DNA of 64,000 nt from Ligustrum vulgare (Eukaryota; Streptophyta; Magnoliopsida; Lamiales; Oleaceae). A program made the position numbers and the translations under genes. The DNA lies in the NCBI GenBank assembly GCA_963555705.1, contig OY743190.1, positions 37,988,929 to 38,052,928 on the forward strand, read 5' to 3'. The notes below the pieces were generated by a model that had not been told where the DNA came from, ran no database searches, and saw nothing but the letters and a program-made list of their open reading frames with translations. This document shows positions 22,800-34,789 of this stretch, piece by piece (positions within the stretch are counted from its first letter, which is position 1; every line of letters begins with the position of its first letter).

Positions 22800-23080
22800 T
22801 AATTTGAGGACTAAAATTGATGTTTTGAAAATTGAGGGACTAAAATGAATACTTTTGAAAGTTCAGGGACTAAAATAGATACTTTGAAAGTTGAGGGATT
22901 AAAATAGATACTTTTGAAACTTGAGCTTAAAAGTAAATCAGCAGGGACTGAAATGATCAGATTTTTAAAATGAAAGGGCTGCTTAAAATCATTTAAAACT
23001 TTGGGACTGAAATGGATAACTTTAAAAGTTGGGGACTGATTTGAAAAACCTTTAAAACTGTAGGGACCAAGCTGAAATTT
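22800..23080. repeat. Degenerate GGGACTAAAAT repeats
   Basis: The motif (A)GGGACTgAAAT recurs every 25-45 bp about nine times, separated by TTTTGAAAGTT-like spacers. Equivalent blocks occur in the other chromovirus LTRs. Confidence 0.7.
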
Positions 23081-26000
23081 CTAAAAGTTGAAACATTATA
23101 ATCAGATTCTTTCACTTCTCTCTCTACCATCTCTCTCTCTCTCGATCCAAGCTCTCTCTCTCTTCGAACAAAACAGAGAACGAAGACAGAAGCGACCGGC
23201 GGCGGAAAGGCGGGACACTGCCGGTGCTAAGCCGGCGCAGTACCGGCGCCAAGTGCGGCGAGGGGCGTCAAAGGCAGGGGTTAAAGATTGAGGGTTCAGT
23301 GCGAGTTCTTTGGTTGCGAAAAAAACCGAGACAACATCGCGATTTAAGGTGAGCGATTTTCGGCGGAAAATGGTGATTGAGGTAAGAAATGAACTCATTG
23401 ATTCATGGGTTTCACTAAATTCTTGTTTTGGTTTTGATTTGGGTTCGATTTGAGCTGGTTGGAGGTGGCTGATTCGAAAATGGGTGATGAGTTGGTGGTG
23501 GTTGAAATGGTGAAGAAGGTAGCGATGGCATTGGGTGTTGACTCGTGGCTGCAAGCGGCGCCTGTAGTGTTTGGCAGCTAGTTGATGGTCGGCGAACTGG
23601 TGGTGAAAGGGCCGTAAATGGTTCGACAGTGGTGATGTTCATGATTTTGGCGTTGGCAGTGTTGTGGTTGAAAAATTGAGATGGCTATGGTGTATGAAAT
23701 TTGATTTCTTGTGGTGCAGTGTTAAATTGGATGATGGAGATTCTGCAGTGAGGTTTGGATTGTGATTTCAGACAGTTGGCAGTGAATTTCCGGTGGTGAT
23801 AAATTCTTAGTAGTGAATTGGTGATGGAGGTGATGATCATGCAGAGAGTTGAGATTTGCAGGCATGCTGGGAATTGAAAATGACAAAGAAGGCTGGTGGT
23901 TAGACTGATGATTCCAAACATGAAGGTGGGATGAAGGTATCTTTAAAGGAGAAAAGAAAGGAAAAGAAGAAGATTAATGGAGAATAAAAATCATTATGTT
24001 TAGTAGACACATGGGGTAGGATTGAATTGTGATAGCTTTGATTAATTGGTAGTGGTGTTCTTTGTTAGGTATAATAATAATAATGATGATAGTTTGTATG
24101 TGCAGGACGGAAGAATGCAAATTGAGTTTGATGTGGGTGAAGATATTGATTATTCAAATGATGGTGATATAGTGGATTGAAAGTGTGATAGGTGGAGTTG
24201 GTGAGGATGTGATGAGCATGATGAAGAACATATAAAATTAGAGGAAGAGATGTAGATAGTTAGGTATTAAGAAAAGTGGGAAAACATGGGGAATAATTAG
24301 TTGGTTTGTTGATGATGATGTTTTTGGACTGAAAATACATTTGAGAATAAATAGATTTTGAGATAAAATCGAATTACGTATTTGGACTTGAAATAATTTG
24401 AATAAGGAAAATTGAGATATTTTAATAAATTTGGAATTCAAAATGATTTTGAAAATAATACTTTGAATAAATAATTAAAATAACATAATTTTAGAAATTC
24501 GAATTTTAATTTAAAATCGAACAAATTCGATATTTCTTGACTTGGCTAGACGAATCCGTCGCGGCGTTAATTTCAAAACAATGAGTGAAATAGTAGCGAC
24601 ACAATTTTCTAAATATTAAAATAATTATTTATTGCATAAAAATTCTGGGTTGCTATACATAAACATGGGCGTGTTAACTTCCCTTAACTTAAATGCGGAA
24701 ACAAATCATTTAAAACATTTAAACATTTCATTTCCTGTTATAAAATTTTACAAAAATTTTGGCAGAATCTCCTCTATAACTTGGACATAACCAATCTGTA
24801 GAAGGACATCATACCTACAATACATATACAATTCTCAACCCATTTAAATCCAACATTCAACATCCAACCAAAATTTCCAAAATTCAACTCCAACATTAAT
24901 TCCCAAACTCCTCAACGATAATACCTTGAAGTAAAAATTTATAAATTCCTGAAACATAGTATAAACTAATCACCGGGAAATACCATACTTATTTTAACTA
25001 AGAACCGACAAACTAATTCAAAATGATTTATCAATTTAAAAGAATAACCAATAAAATAATTTGTGAAAACCATTGATTCGTTTCTAAAAGGAATGAAATT
25101 ATGAGTACTGTCTGAGTCAACCGCCAAATGCTCTCCTCGGATCATCTAACTTTCATCACCTGAAATGTTGGGGAGGGATTGGGGTGAGCTAAAGCTCAGT
25201 AAGTAAACTTTATGCATGAAATGCATGCTTATGACATGAATGCTTTAAAAATTCCATATATGTATCCCCATTTACTTTACTTTCCAGAACTTTCAAACTT
25301 TCACTTCATTTCAAAACTTTCACTTCATTTCCATCGTGAACTCACTTGGTGTATCTTCTAGTCAATCAGATAACAGTGGGCAATTCTTATTTGGAACCAG
25401 ATTAACATTCACATTTCCACCAAAAAGCGGTCTAACATTCACTTTCCCACCGCAAATTGGTTTAACAGTCCACCGTAGAATGGTTGAACATTCCGTCGCA
25501 AGGCGACTTAAATTTGGGTACGCCAGTCCCCCGCGCCCCATTTCTCACTCGCATCTTTCATGAACTAGAAGTACACACATTCTTTCTTAAAAACTTGGGA
25601 TACATAACTTTTGAACAAACTTGCACCTTGACACATTTCTTTCATTTAAAAATATTTGACTTCTCAATTTCGATGTCAATGCATGCTTGATGATGCAATG
25701 ACATGATAACGTACATGCTTGAACATTCTTCTTAATTAATAACATATATTTTCATAAAGTAAATGAAATTAATCAAAGCAAGTAAGTTGCAAACAGTCAT
25801 TTACACATTTCACATTTACATTTAATTTCTATGAAAATAGGGGAAGTTCACTTACTTGCAGTCCTTAGTATTTACCATTTCTGAATTTGCAAGTGAAAAA
25901 GTCTTGGATGCTCATGACGTCAAGGTGCTCAAAAATCCTAATTTATATCCACTCATAAATAAAGTATGACTTTTAGTAAAAAATCACATTTTAAAACTCC

Positions 26001-26622
26001 TAATCAATGTTAAGACTTTCATGTGACTTACAATTTAACCCAAACTTGTCCTTAAGCTATGTCAAATATAAATAATACAACATTCAAAACTAAGAATAAC
26101 TTCAAGAGCCAAATTTAAATCTGACTTATCAAATCACACAAAAGTCAAGAATATGAAATATTATCACAACTTAATTTTCACATGAATAATTCCAATTAGC
26201 ATTCTAACTTTTCAAAATCTGAAAATATTGAAAATAAGGTTTTCAATTATATTAAACCAAAAATAAGATTAAACAAAATCTCAAATTTCTTCAATTGCCA
26301 AATCTTAAAATTACAGTTTCAAAAAAATTTAACTAAACCTATAAATGGAACAAGCTAAATTTAGTATTTTAAAATCTGAAATTTCAACTTAAAGTTCTAA
26401 ATAAATTCTTAAATCTAAAAATTACAAATTCCAATCAAAAAGTTAGAATTTAAACAATTAACTAATCTCATAAATTCGAAATCCTCAAATTTACCCAAAA
26501 ATAACAGAAACTTAATTAAATTAACTCAATTTAAACAAGATAATTTTCACAAATTCTAAATATGAAAAATTGTCACTATAATTCAAACTTTAACCTAGTT
26601 AACTAAGCCACAAAATTATCAT

Positions 26623-26633
<11 letters not shown>

Positions 26634-26704
<71 letters not shown>

Positions 26705-26714
26705 AACACACACA
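26634..26714. repeat. (TA)n-(CA)n microsatellite
   Basis: A run of about 30 TA dinucleotides followed by CA repeats, inside the outer solo LTR. Confidence 0.95.
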
Positions 26715-27452
26715 TTGTCCAACATCTCAAATTAGCAACTTAAAATTCAAAAATCTAAACAAACCCATAATCTGAAATTTCACATGTGCCACATAAATAA
26801 TAGCATCCCATATCCATTTATGTGTTTGGGTGTGTGTGAATCAGTGTGTGTGTGAACCCGTGAGTGTGTGAGGCAGTGACCGTAGGGCAGGTGCGTGTTC
26901 ACGGTGTGAGTTCGCAGTGGGCAAGGAGAAGAGAGAGGGCTTACACCGAGGGAAGGTGGTGGTGTCGCCGGTTGTGACTCGACGGCGGTGTGGTGGCCAA
27001 GATATGAGGGAGTCGGATGTTACGGAGAATAGAGACGTGAGAGTCTGAGATGAGGATGAGGGAATGTTGAGATGAGGGCGTAGGTTATGGTATTGATTTT
27101 GGTAATTTGCAATTTCAGCCCCCAACTCTTATAATGCTCGTACAAGTAAGTCCCAAACTTCTATTTACTCTCCAAATGCCACCACGCTATCCCCAATTTC
27201 ACATTAAATGTATTTTGGATAAATTGAAATAAACATACTTAGCAATTAAAATAAACAATTAGGCATATAATTGCACGTAAACAATTTATAAATTTTTTTT
27301 TTTTGGCACATTGATTGTGACGGCATCCAAGTCCTTCTATTGCAAAATAATTCAAATTATTATCAATAACAATTGCCAAATAAATAATTCATCATAGTAT
27401 CAACATAGAAATTGTGTGATATTCAAAAATTTTAAAACGAAGTGGTATTACA

Positions 27453-27767
27453 GAGGGGCTGAGAGAAAGTCTGGATCTTCTTGAAGAAGTCAGCGAAAAT
27501 GCATCCTTAAGAATAGTAGCTTATCAACAGGCCATGACTAAGAAGTTCAATATCCGAGTGAAGAAGAGAGAATTCAGAATGGGAGATCTTGTCATTCGCC
27601 GAAGCGAGGTTGCCGGTCATCAACCTGGGAAACTTGGACCTATTTGGGAAGGATCGTACGAAGTCATCCGAAGAGTAGGGAAGGGCTCATTTAGCCTCCG
27701 CACAATGGATTCAAGACCTCTTACTCGGCCATGGAATGTGGAGAATTTGAAGCCATATTACAAGTAG
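27453..27767 (+). pseudogene. Gypsy integrase C-terminus (3' half of split gene)
   Basis: After the GAGGG duplication the frame reads through LDLLEEVSENASLRIVAYQQ, KKREFRMGDLVIRR, GKLGPIWEGSYEV and ends RPWNVENLKPYYK followed by a stop. This is the usual C-terminal end of a plant Tat/Athila-type integrase, without a chromodomain. It continues the part at 20774-21290, so one gene was cut by the solo LTR. Confidence 0.88.
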
Positions 27768-28074
27768 TCACGTTTCCTTTAATGTCAAAATCATCTAGTT
27801 GAGTAGGGCAAAATCATCTAGTTGAGTCGGGTCTGCGCACCCATTTTATCTTTTTATTTTTGAAACTTGCACGTTCATCAATGATTTTTAAGGTCTGGCC
27901 TGCGTGCCCACTATTCTTTCTTTCAGCATCAGGGACGGGTACTCTTTTTCCTTATCTAGATGTTGTCCCACAGAGTTTTTCTGGGTAAGGTTTTAATTAG
28001 GCCCATCGTTCAGTCCCCTTTAATAAAAGTACTTCTTCTGATGAATGAGCACCAGAGGACCAAATCTTGAAATG
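27768..28074 (+). other. Start of the gypsy 3' non-coding region
   Basis: No gene. An 18-bp unit, AAAATCATCTAGTTGAGT, is present twice in tandem near 27786-27825. Confidence 0.6.
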
Positions 28075-28600
28075 ACTTACAAGGTCATCCACATGACTTT
28101 ACAAGTTATTTCCCATCAAATAATTTAAAATGTCTCATGGCAAGACTTTACAAATTATTCTTCCACGAATAGTTTACAAGGTCTCATAGCAAGACGTTAC
28201 AAATTATTTTCCATCAAATAATTTACAATGTCTCATGGCAAGACTTTACAAATTATTCTTCCACGAATAGTTTACAAGGTCTCATGGAAAGACGTTACAA
28301 ATTATTTCACATCAAATAATTTACAATGTCTCATGGCAAGACTTTACAAATTATTCTTCCACGAATAGTTTACAAGGTCTCATGGCAAGACGTTACAAAT
28401 TATTTCTCATCAAATAATTTACAAGGTCTCATGGCAAGACGTTACAAATTATTTCTCATCAAATAATTTACAATGTCTCATGGCAAGACTTTACAAATTA
28501 TTCTTCCACGAATAGTTTATAAGGTCTCATGGCAAGACGTTACAAATTATTTCCCATCAAATAATTTACAATGTCTTATGACAAAACTGTACAAATTATT
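28075..28600. repeat. 49-bp tandem repeats with a 98-bp two-unit period
   Basis: About ten units. Type A contains GTCTCATGGCAAGACTTTAC then TTCTTCCACGAATAG. Type B contains AAGACGTTACAAATTATT then CCATCAAATAATTT. They mostly alternate A-B, so the higher-order period is 98 bp; near 28390-28470 two B units follow one another. They lie between the integrase and the antisense gene, where Tat elements often hold tandem repeats. Confidence 0.88.
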
Positions 28601-28994
28601 TTTCCCACTTTCGCAAAGGAAAAATTTTAACCTCTCTTTCGTGTTAATTAAATGCAAGGTCGGCCGAGTTCAGTCTTGCGAATTATTTCTCACAAAATAT
28701 AGGGGTCGGTATCACCCGACCTTGTCAAACATTTATCGCAATTTCGCCAAGTAAAGAGCTCGACCTAATCTTTGATTAAATTGACTAAAAAAGGTCGGAA
28801 CTAGTTAATTGTCTTCAATTCAAAGTCTTGTAGGACCATTCTTATAGCTATGATATGAGGTCGGCCGTTACCCGACCATATAATTATCAAGATACGGAAT
28901 CAAAACTACTTATTATTTGTAGGCAACTTACGTACTCGAAACAATAAAACACATGTGAAAGGCATAAAAATCAAATTCATTTATAAGGAAAGTT
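28601..28994. other. Gypsy 3' non-coding region between repeats and antisense gene
   Basis: No gene. Short GGTCGG/CCCGACC motifs recur (near 28660, 28705, 28790, 28858), as elsewhere in this element. Confidence 0.5.
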
Positions 28995-30919
28995 TTACAA
29001 AGGTCTACGGGGCATACCCCGGGCAAAACGACAAAGATTTACAAAATCTTCAATCCTCGGGGTCAGTCCCCTCTCTGCTTCCTCAAGCACTTCGTAATCG
29101 GCTTCATCCTCCTCCTCAAAGGGGCTGAGGTCGAGATCATCAGCACCCAGGGGAAAGCAGCCATTGGGCTTGTGTCTAGATCGAGAATCTTCAGAAAGCA
29201 CCAAGTCCTTGCCTGTTTTATTTCTTGAGAGTAAGACTCTAAAGCACAGTTGCCCAAGGCAAGCTTATAGTCTTCCGAGCCCTTGAAGGACTCAATGGTA
29301 GAAGCTTGGAGTTGGGGCTCACGTACTCGAGTTTGCTCGATCTCTTCGAACAAACGCTTGACTTCATCCCGAGCAGAGTCTCGCTCTTGGAGTGCAGCCT
29401 CGAGGTCAGCCTTGACTTTGCGAAGCTCCTCCTCGACAGCATTGGCCCGGGTGGCCTCGTATTGAATGGAATGTACTAACTGACTTGCCGTCTCACCCCG
29501 CTCAATACTTTGGTTGGCAACTCCCCGGGTAATGCTCAACATCTGCAGGTCTGGCAAACAACTTGTAAAAATCTAGTGTAAAAATATCAACTAAAGAATG
29601 GCAATAATATCTCAGGAATTACCTAGAGAGTCGCGCTCATGATATGCTCCACTCCCCGCTCCAGACCAACTTCATATTGGTATTTTTTCACGAGGTCTGG
29701 ATGCAAGGAGTCTTGCATTCTCCTCCTACAGTCGGCCAAAGATGGATTTTCGACCTCGACCTCTGAGTCGGAAGGTGGGGGTGCCCGACCCCTGGGCGGC
29801 CTTTCCTCCCTTGGAGGAGGAATATCTTCTTGAGACAGGTAAGTTTGTCCCAAGCTTGAAGTAGTTTCCCTTCCCCTTTTTTGAGGGCGCCTCCTTGTCA
29901 CCCCATCGACTGTCCTCTTCGCCCAGGCACTTTGAGCCTTAGCAAGTGCGGCATGCTTCAAAGCCTCAGAGTCAAAATTCATTCCTGCAACAAGGATGAA
30001 AAGATTAAAACCTCCTAAAAATGCACGAGGTTAAGAATAAAGCAAAGAAGGGCATTTTTAATTACATAATTTAAGAGGCCGAACCCTACCGGGCTGAAGG
30101 TCAAGGTCGGCCTGGTCGAGAATGTCACTATTCGCTAAGTCACTGGCTTCTTCGGCTAGCAAACCAAAGTCACATACCCGGACAACATCAGCCATAAGCT
30201 CTATCATGGCCTCCTCACTCAGACTACCCATCCTATTAAAGTTATCTACATCGAGTCTTCTAAAGGTTGGCCAGAATAAGGTCTTGCCCTCTTTAGGTTT
30301 GATAAAGAAAAACCTTTCTTTCCAATACTTTATAGAGGAGAGGACCCATGGAACCTCAAACCTACCCTTCCCGCACAAGTACACAAAGCTGTTACATCGG
30401 GGTAGGTACTTAAGCTCCAGCAAACATTTGCAAAGGTTAACAGTAGGCTCTATTCCTAAGCTCCTACACAATATGTAAAAATATACAAGGATCCTCCACC
30501 CATTGAGAGCAAGCTGACAGGGTAATATATTCGGGGTCAGCAAGAAGTCCACAAAGAAGTGGTGCAGAGGAAACCTAAGCCTTGGCCAGCAAGGCCTCGT
30601 GATATACAACTATCTCCCCTTCCCGACAATGATAGGAATACTCATCCCTATTCGGAACCCTAGCAGTATACCTATCCACTAACCCGTACCTCATGTCTAC
30701 CTCGATCATATATTCTTTCATCTGTTATAATGGGTTGGTAGCTCGAGCTTGGTTCGTCTAGGTTCCCTCACTACCCGAGGATTGTCCTCAACCTCCTCCC
30801 CATTATCAAACTCACCCTCATCAAAATTGGGTTGGGGCTCGTAGAAACCTAAGGACGCGACCTCTAGGATCTAAATTTTCTACCTCTCTAAGGTCATCCA
30901 CTGTCACACGTCTAGCCAT
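28995..30919 (-). pseudogene. Antisense extra gene of the gypsy element (aORF type), degenerate
   Basis: Read on the minus strand it starts at an ATG (30919) with MARRVTVDDLREVENLDPRG. It then shifts frame and continues with VYHEAL, RFPLHHFFVDFLLTPNILP and YWKERFFFIKP (about 30640-30090). An intron with GT-AG borders at 30089-29985 joins LQPG to NFDSEALKHAALAKAQ in frame. The next exon has a proline/charged stretch, and the 29063-29560 part is a predicted coiled coil (EELRKVKADLEAALQERDSA), followed by an acidic tail. A second GT...AG pair near 29622-29550 does not keep the frame. Proteins of this kind are encoded antisense between integrase and 3' LTR in Tat-lineage elements; their role is unknown. 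Several frameshifts make this copy inactive. Confidence 0.65.
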
Positions 30920-31082
30920 ATTTTCCTTAATAAATAATAAAAAGTTACAGAGGTCGGGGTAGGCTGAGCTTACCTAAAATGCTTGAAATTTTTTTTTAAA
31001 GGAGAGGTTGTGCAGATTGCCCGACGAGTTCTCTGATCTCTCAAAAATTTGCAAAGTAAACAGAATGAGATTATGGGGACCA

Positions 31083-31093
31083 CATATATATAG
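31083..31093 (-). promoter_or_regulatory. TATA-like box for the antisense gene
   Basis: On the minus strand it reads CTATATATATG, about 165 bp upstream of the antisense ATG at 30919, and lies inside the likely 3' LTR. It would drive transcription back into the element. Confidence 0.5.
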
Positions 31094-31767
31094 ACAAATT
31101 AGGCGGGAAAGAATTTCGAAATCCACAAGTTACCTCCTGCCACGTGTCAACCCTCTAAGGAAATTCTTTAATGACAAAGCATTAAAATAGGTGAGTTGGT
31201 AAAACGCGTAATTAGCTGTCAGAAATAAATATGATGAGCTGGCAAAGAAAAAACAACAACGAAATAAATGCATTCAGACATATTTTTCCAAATCTCTGAT
31301 GCACGGGGGCCAATGATCGGGTAATTTTGTGACGTCCAAAGATGGGCTTTACAAAGGGATACAACTGGTCGACCCATTTCACCAGGTGCCCCATCCTATG
31401 CCCGGCCTTTGCCAATATCTTCATGGTCGGGCTTGACCGACCCTGCTCACCTCAAGACGTATGTCTTAAAGTCATACCTTGAGTCCGAGAACGTCCGGAG
31501 GTAAGATCGGATAATGCCCGACCACTCTGCACTATTGAATTTACACTAATGGACAACATCGGGACTTCCCGATCTATGACCTAGTAAGCCGGCCCCGAAA
31601 TCTCTCATGATTGGGCCCCATTCTTGGGCCTCAAGGCCCTATAAATCCCAGAATGAAATATTCTAAAAAAGGGAATTGGATCCCTATAAGTTTAGAATTC
31701 CTCCTAAAAGGTAAGTTTATAACAAAAGGATTCATTCTTTCATTAAACAAGGTTAATGGGCTTTTTT

Positions 31768-31782
31768 AGCCCTATAAATATA
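31768..31782 (+). promoter_or_regulatory. TATA-like box of the gypsy LTR
   Basis: AGCCCTATAAATATA in sense orientation, about 205 bp from the LTR end, is the expected place for U3/R promoter sequence. Confidence 0.55.
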
Positions 31783-31980
31783 GTTCTTTTCATAACGAAT
31801 TATTCATTCATTATTCTTTACGTTTTCCAGTTATATATTCTCTCTTTACTTTTCTTCAAAATACTAATTCTCACACCGAAGGGGTGATGGGGAGAATTCA
31901 CCTCGCCTTTTTGCAAGTCATCCAAGGCGAATTCATTCATCTTTTCCAGCGATCAAGAATCACCAGATCCTGCCACGTCA

Positions 31981-32591
31981 AGGTTAGGATATTTTACAGC
32001 ATCAGTACTCAATTTAATAAATGATTGCACAACATGAAAGAATAATAACAAAAAAAAAAAGAATTCTGAGAAGAGAGGAACGACGAAGACAATAACAATT
32101 CAGCTACTACCTTTTCAAGAATTAAGTAGACAACAATGCATAAAACATGTTTCATCCAATGTTTTAAAACTCGATTCGGACATCGATCCAGAAAAAAAGA
32201 AAGGATCAAGGGTCAGTGGGTCGACTCAATGTAGATCAGGTATATTAAATTAAAAAAAAAAAAACCAGACGATAGAAATTGATAGCGATAATATTTTTTA
32301 ATTTTAGATTTTTTAATATTATTTTTACTATTTTTAAGACACAAAATAATTTTTTATATAAAACTAGATTTTATAGTGTTTACATAAAAAGTTAAATATA
32401 CACGATATATAAAACATTATAAAAATAATATATATATATTTTTTAATTTTTTAATTATTAATTTAAAGAAAATATATATTAATTGTTGTTAATTAAATTT
32501 ATTATACTATAATTTATTTCAAAATTTTAAATATTAAAAGTATTTTAACATTTTTCACAAAAATTGTTTCTAAAACATATGTACACAGTAT
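31981..32591. other. AT-rich region without recognised genes
   Basis: Contains the phrase TGTTTTAAAACTCGATTCGG near 32159, reminiscent of a dispersed plant repeat terminus, and long AT-rich stretches. Nothing else is supported. Confidence 0.4.
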
Positions 32592-32725
32592 AACATTTTT
32601 TAGGACATTTTTAATTGTCAAATATTCATTAGGTGGTAAAAATAACTTCATCACCACTTACTTTTTTCACCCCCAATGAATGTTGACATGTCACAATTCA
32701 ATTAAAAATGTTACTAAATAATGTC
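32592..32725. repeat. Foldback MITE-like element
   Basis: Left arm AACATTTTTTAGGACATTTT continuing to about 32640 is complementary to the right arm ending near 32722 (AATTAAAAATGTTACTAAA). The centre is also partly self-complementary. It is short, non-coding and AT-rich. Confidence 0.55.
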
Positions 32726-32774
32726 TCCTTAAAATTACTTTATACATATACATACAAAACAATAATAAATATAA

Positions 32775-32998
32775 TGTTGTAAATATTATCTTGTATTGGT
32801 AAATGATAATTATACCCCTATAACCCTAGACATTATTACTTTGTATATCTCTACTCTCCCCTATATATATGAGGCTCTGGTTCATAATAAAATACATAAG
32901 TTTATTGGTGTGTCTATTCTTCTCTCTCTTTTTCTCTCTAGTTTATAAAATTTTATCGCTATGAGTCTCCACCAAATTAAGTTAAAATATAATATCAT
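32775..32998 (+). repeat. Copia-type LTR fragment
   Basis: Starts TGTTGTAAATATTATC. It carries a TATA box in CCCCTATATATATGAGG (about 32860) and AATAAAATA (about 32887) in promoter-to-polyadenylation order, then a CT-rich stretch. No partner LTR or internal region is seen. Confidence 0.5.
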
Positions 32999-32999
32999 A

Positions 33000-33380
33000 T
33001 GCGCCAAAATTAATTTTGGACTAAAATTAAAATTTTCAAAAATAAAAGGGGCTGACTCAAGTATTTAAAAAATTGTAGTGCTTGAAAATGACTTTTGGAA
33101 CTTAAGGATGAAGATTGAAACATCATTAAACCGAAAGAGCTGATTTTAAAGACTTCAAAAGATTAGGACTAGAGAGAAATTTTTTAAAATCCAAAATATA
33201 AAAAAAAAAAAAAAAAGATCTTTCTTTTCTCTCTCTCCCATTTTCGGATAAGAGGGAGAGAGTGGCGAAGAGGAGACTTCGTCCTCCTCTCGGTTCAAGG
33301 CCACCAGCCTTTCCGTCGGCGGTGGCGCCGCCTCTATGTGGCGGCGGTGAGAGTGGTGTTGGTGCGGGAAAAAGGGTTTG
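33000..33380 (-). repeat. Remnant of a chromovirus-family LTR, split by the solo LTR
   Basis: Holds GGACT-AAAAT motifs, a CT-rich block (33225-33240) and a GC-rich CGGCGGTGGCG segment, in the same order as the array LTRs (38200-38660). The sequence resumes at 36194 after the solo LTR and is cut by Copia-3 at 36265. Both ends are missing. Confidence 0.6.
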
Positions 33381-34789
33381 TGTAGCGACCAAGAATTTTC
33401 GTGATAAATATTTTTATTTTAAAAATGTGTTGCTTCGACTTTGCTCATTCATTCATTTATTTTTTTAAATGCATGCTCGTCTAGCCAACGAAGTAAAATT
33501 TTACTTTAAATTTATCTTAGTCAAATTCCAGTCCAATTAAAGTGAATCATTTTCAGCATTTATCCTTGAGTCCAGATTTCATTTTTAAATAGATTATCCA
33601 AATTATTCTGATTTTATGTCCAAGTTCGTTATTTAATTTAAAGTCAAATCTTATCAAAAATATTCTAAGATCATTTTTTTTATGTTGTCCAATTTTCAAA
33701 TTTTATTTGGATTCAAATTATATTTATTCCAAATTTCAACTGTTTTAATCCAATCCAATTTATCGAGCCCAAATATTTTTTACCAATCATTCAAGCCCAT
33801 TTAAAACCCAATAAGTCATTCTTGGCCCAACTAAATCAACAACTTATTTTCCAAGTATTTCCTTACACAACAATATTCACTTCCAAAATTCTCACAATTT
33901 TTCCATAAATCAAGATTTTGACCTAAGTTACCATATTCATACCACAATCAGCCATATTAGAATCCTCATTCCTTCTCATCAACAATTCATTCAAATTGTC
34001 ATCACCTGTTGGTAAGTCTCTGCCTCCTTCCATGAAAAACCAACACCGATTCCCTGCCTTGCTCGACCATCAACTCAGCCTCAACCATTCTGCAGAAATA
34101 ACCAGCCCAGACATCACAACCATTGCCTAAACGGAACCACAAATTTCTGAAATGAACTCCACCACCATCGAGCCACAGCACCACCGAACCATGACTACCC
34201 TGCACCGTCCAACTCCACAATTTGCACAACAAACAGAGCCACCACCCAACCACCTGCAGTACCGCCTATATCATCATCGCCTAAAACCAAGAACCACCAC
34301 CAGCCACCACACGAAATCACCCCCTGCCCAACTCCAAATCAAAAATCAAAACCCGGAACCAAGAATAGAATTAACCCATAAACTCACCTTGACCGCCATC
34401 CTCTTCGCCGGATTCATCACCTCCATTGCCCAACTCAAATCCCCATCAATCGAACCCAAAGAAAACCAAAAACCCAAGAAACAAATTACCCAGACACTTA
34501 CCTACCTCAATCGTCGTTTTTCTTAGCCGGAAATCGCCCCACCTTAAGCCTCGTTTTGCCTCGGTTCACTTTGTTTTTCGCACCAACCCGTGGCCTTTTT
34601 CTCCTCCTTGCCACCGCCACACGATGGCGGAGATACCGCCGTGGATCGCCGGTGTTTCACCCCAGCAGATCACCCCGCTCGTGGCCTGGCGTCGCGGCGT
34701 CCCTCCTCCCTCTCTCTCTCGTCAGTTCCGACCAAATGGGGAGAAGAGAGAGTAAAGATTGTTTTATTAAATTGTGATTTTTCAAAAGT

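Larger units (their letters stand above)
21319..24657 (-). mobile_element. Inner solo LTR of the chromovirus family
   Basis: It starts TGTAGCGCCCCGAGTTCC and ends GGTTGCTATA, flanked by CATAA (21314-21318, 24658-24662). The last CA appears mutated to TA. Its layout (closing-end motif, hairpin at 21681-21706, repeated GGGACTAAAAT motifs at 22800-23080, CT-rich block at 23100) matches the LTRs of the tandem array at 37473-60406 in the same orientation. Length is 3.34 kb. No internal region or polymerase is present. Confidence 0.82.
21291..27452 (-). mobile_element. Outer solo LTR splitting the gypsy integrase
   Basis: It starts TGTAACACCCC and ends GGTATTACA, flanked by GAGGG on both sides (21286-21290, 27453-27457). 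Removing it, with one copy of GAGGG, restores the integrase reading across the join. Without the inner insertion it is about 2.8 kb. The orientation is inferred from similarity of its ends to chromovirus LTRs. It contains a GGGTGAGCTAAAGCTCAGTA segment and a TA/CA microsatellite, but no coding region. Confidence 0.82.
20774..31980 (+). mobile_element. Tat-like Ty3/gypsy element, 5' truncated, with nested insertions
   Basis: Integrase sequence at 20774-21290 continues at 27453-27767. It is followed by a long 3' region with 49-bp repeats, an antisense extra gene and a 3' LTR. Integrase without chromodomain plus an antisense ORF before the 3' LTR is the layout of the plant Tat lineage. gag, protease, RT, RNase H and the 5' LTR are absent. 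The integrase is split by solo LTR 21291-27452. Confidence 0.75.
31009..31980 (+). repeat. 3' LTR of the gypsy element
   Basis: A purine tract AAAGGAGAGG (30998-31007) is followed by TGTGCAG at 31009. The segment ends CCACGTCA at 31980. A TATA-like box, an A-rich leader region and GGTCGG/CCGACC motifs inside support an LTR. An alternative start is TGACGTCC at 31330, which is complementary to the end (TGACGT/ACGTCA). No 5' LTR is present to decide. Confidence 0.6.

Noticed and set aside
23088..23642. Open frames in the CT/GC-rich part of the inner solo LTR
   Set aside because: Same LTR block as in the array; low complexity and no domain.
28075..28600. Regular repeats resembling a CRISPR array
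   Set aside because: Units are contiguous without unique spacers, the context is a plant retrotransposon, and no cas genes are present.
34152..34755. Two overlapping proline/threonine-rich frames in the solo LTR
   Set aside because: Low-complexity, no known domain, inside a 2.8-kb LTR with target duplication.
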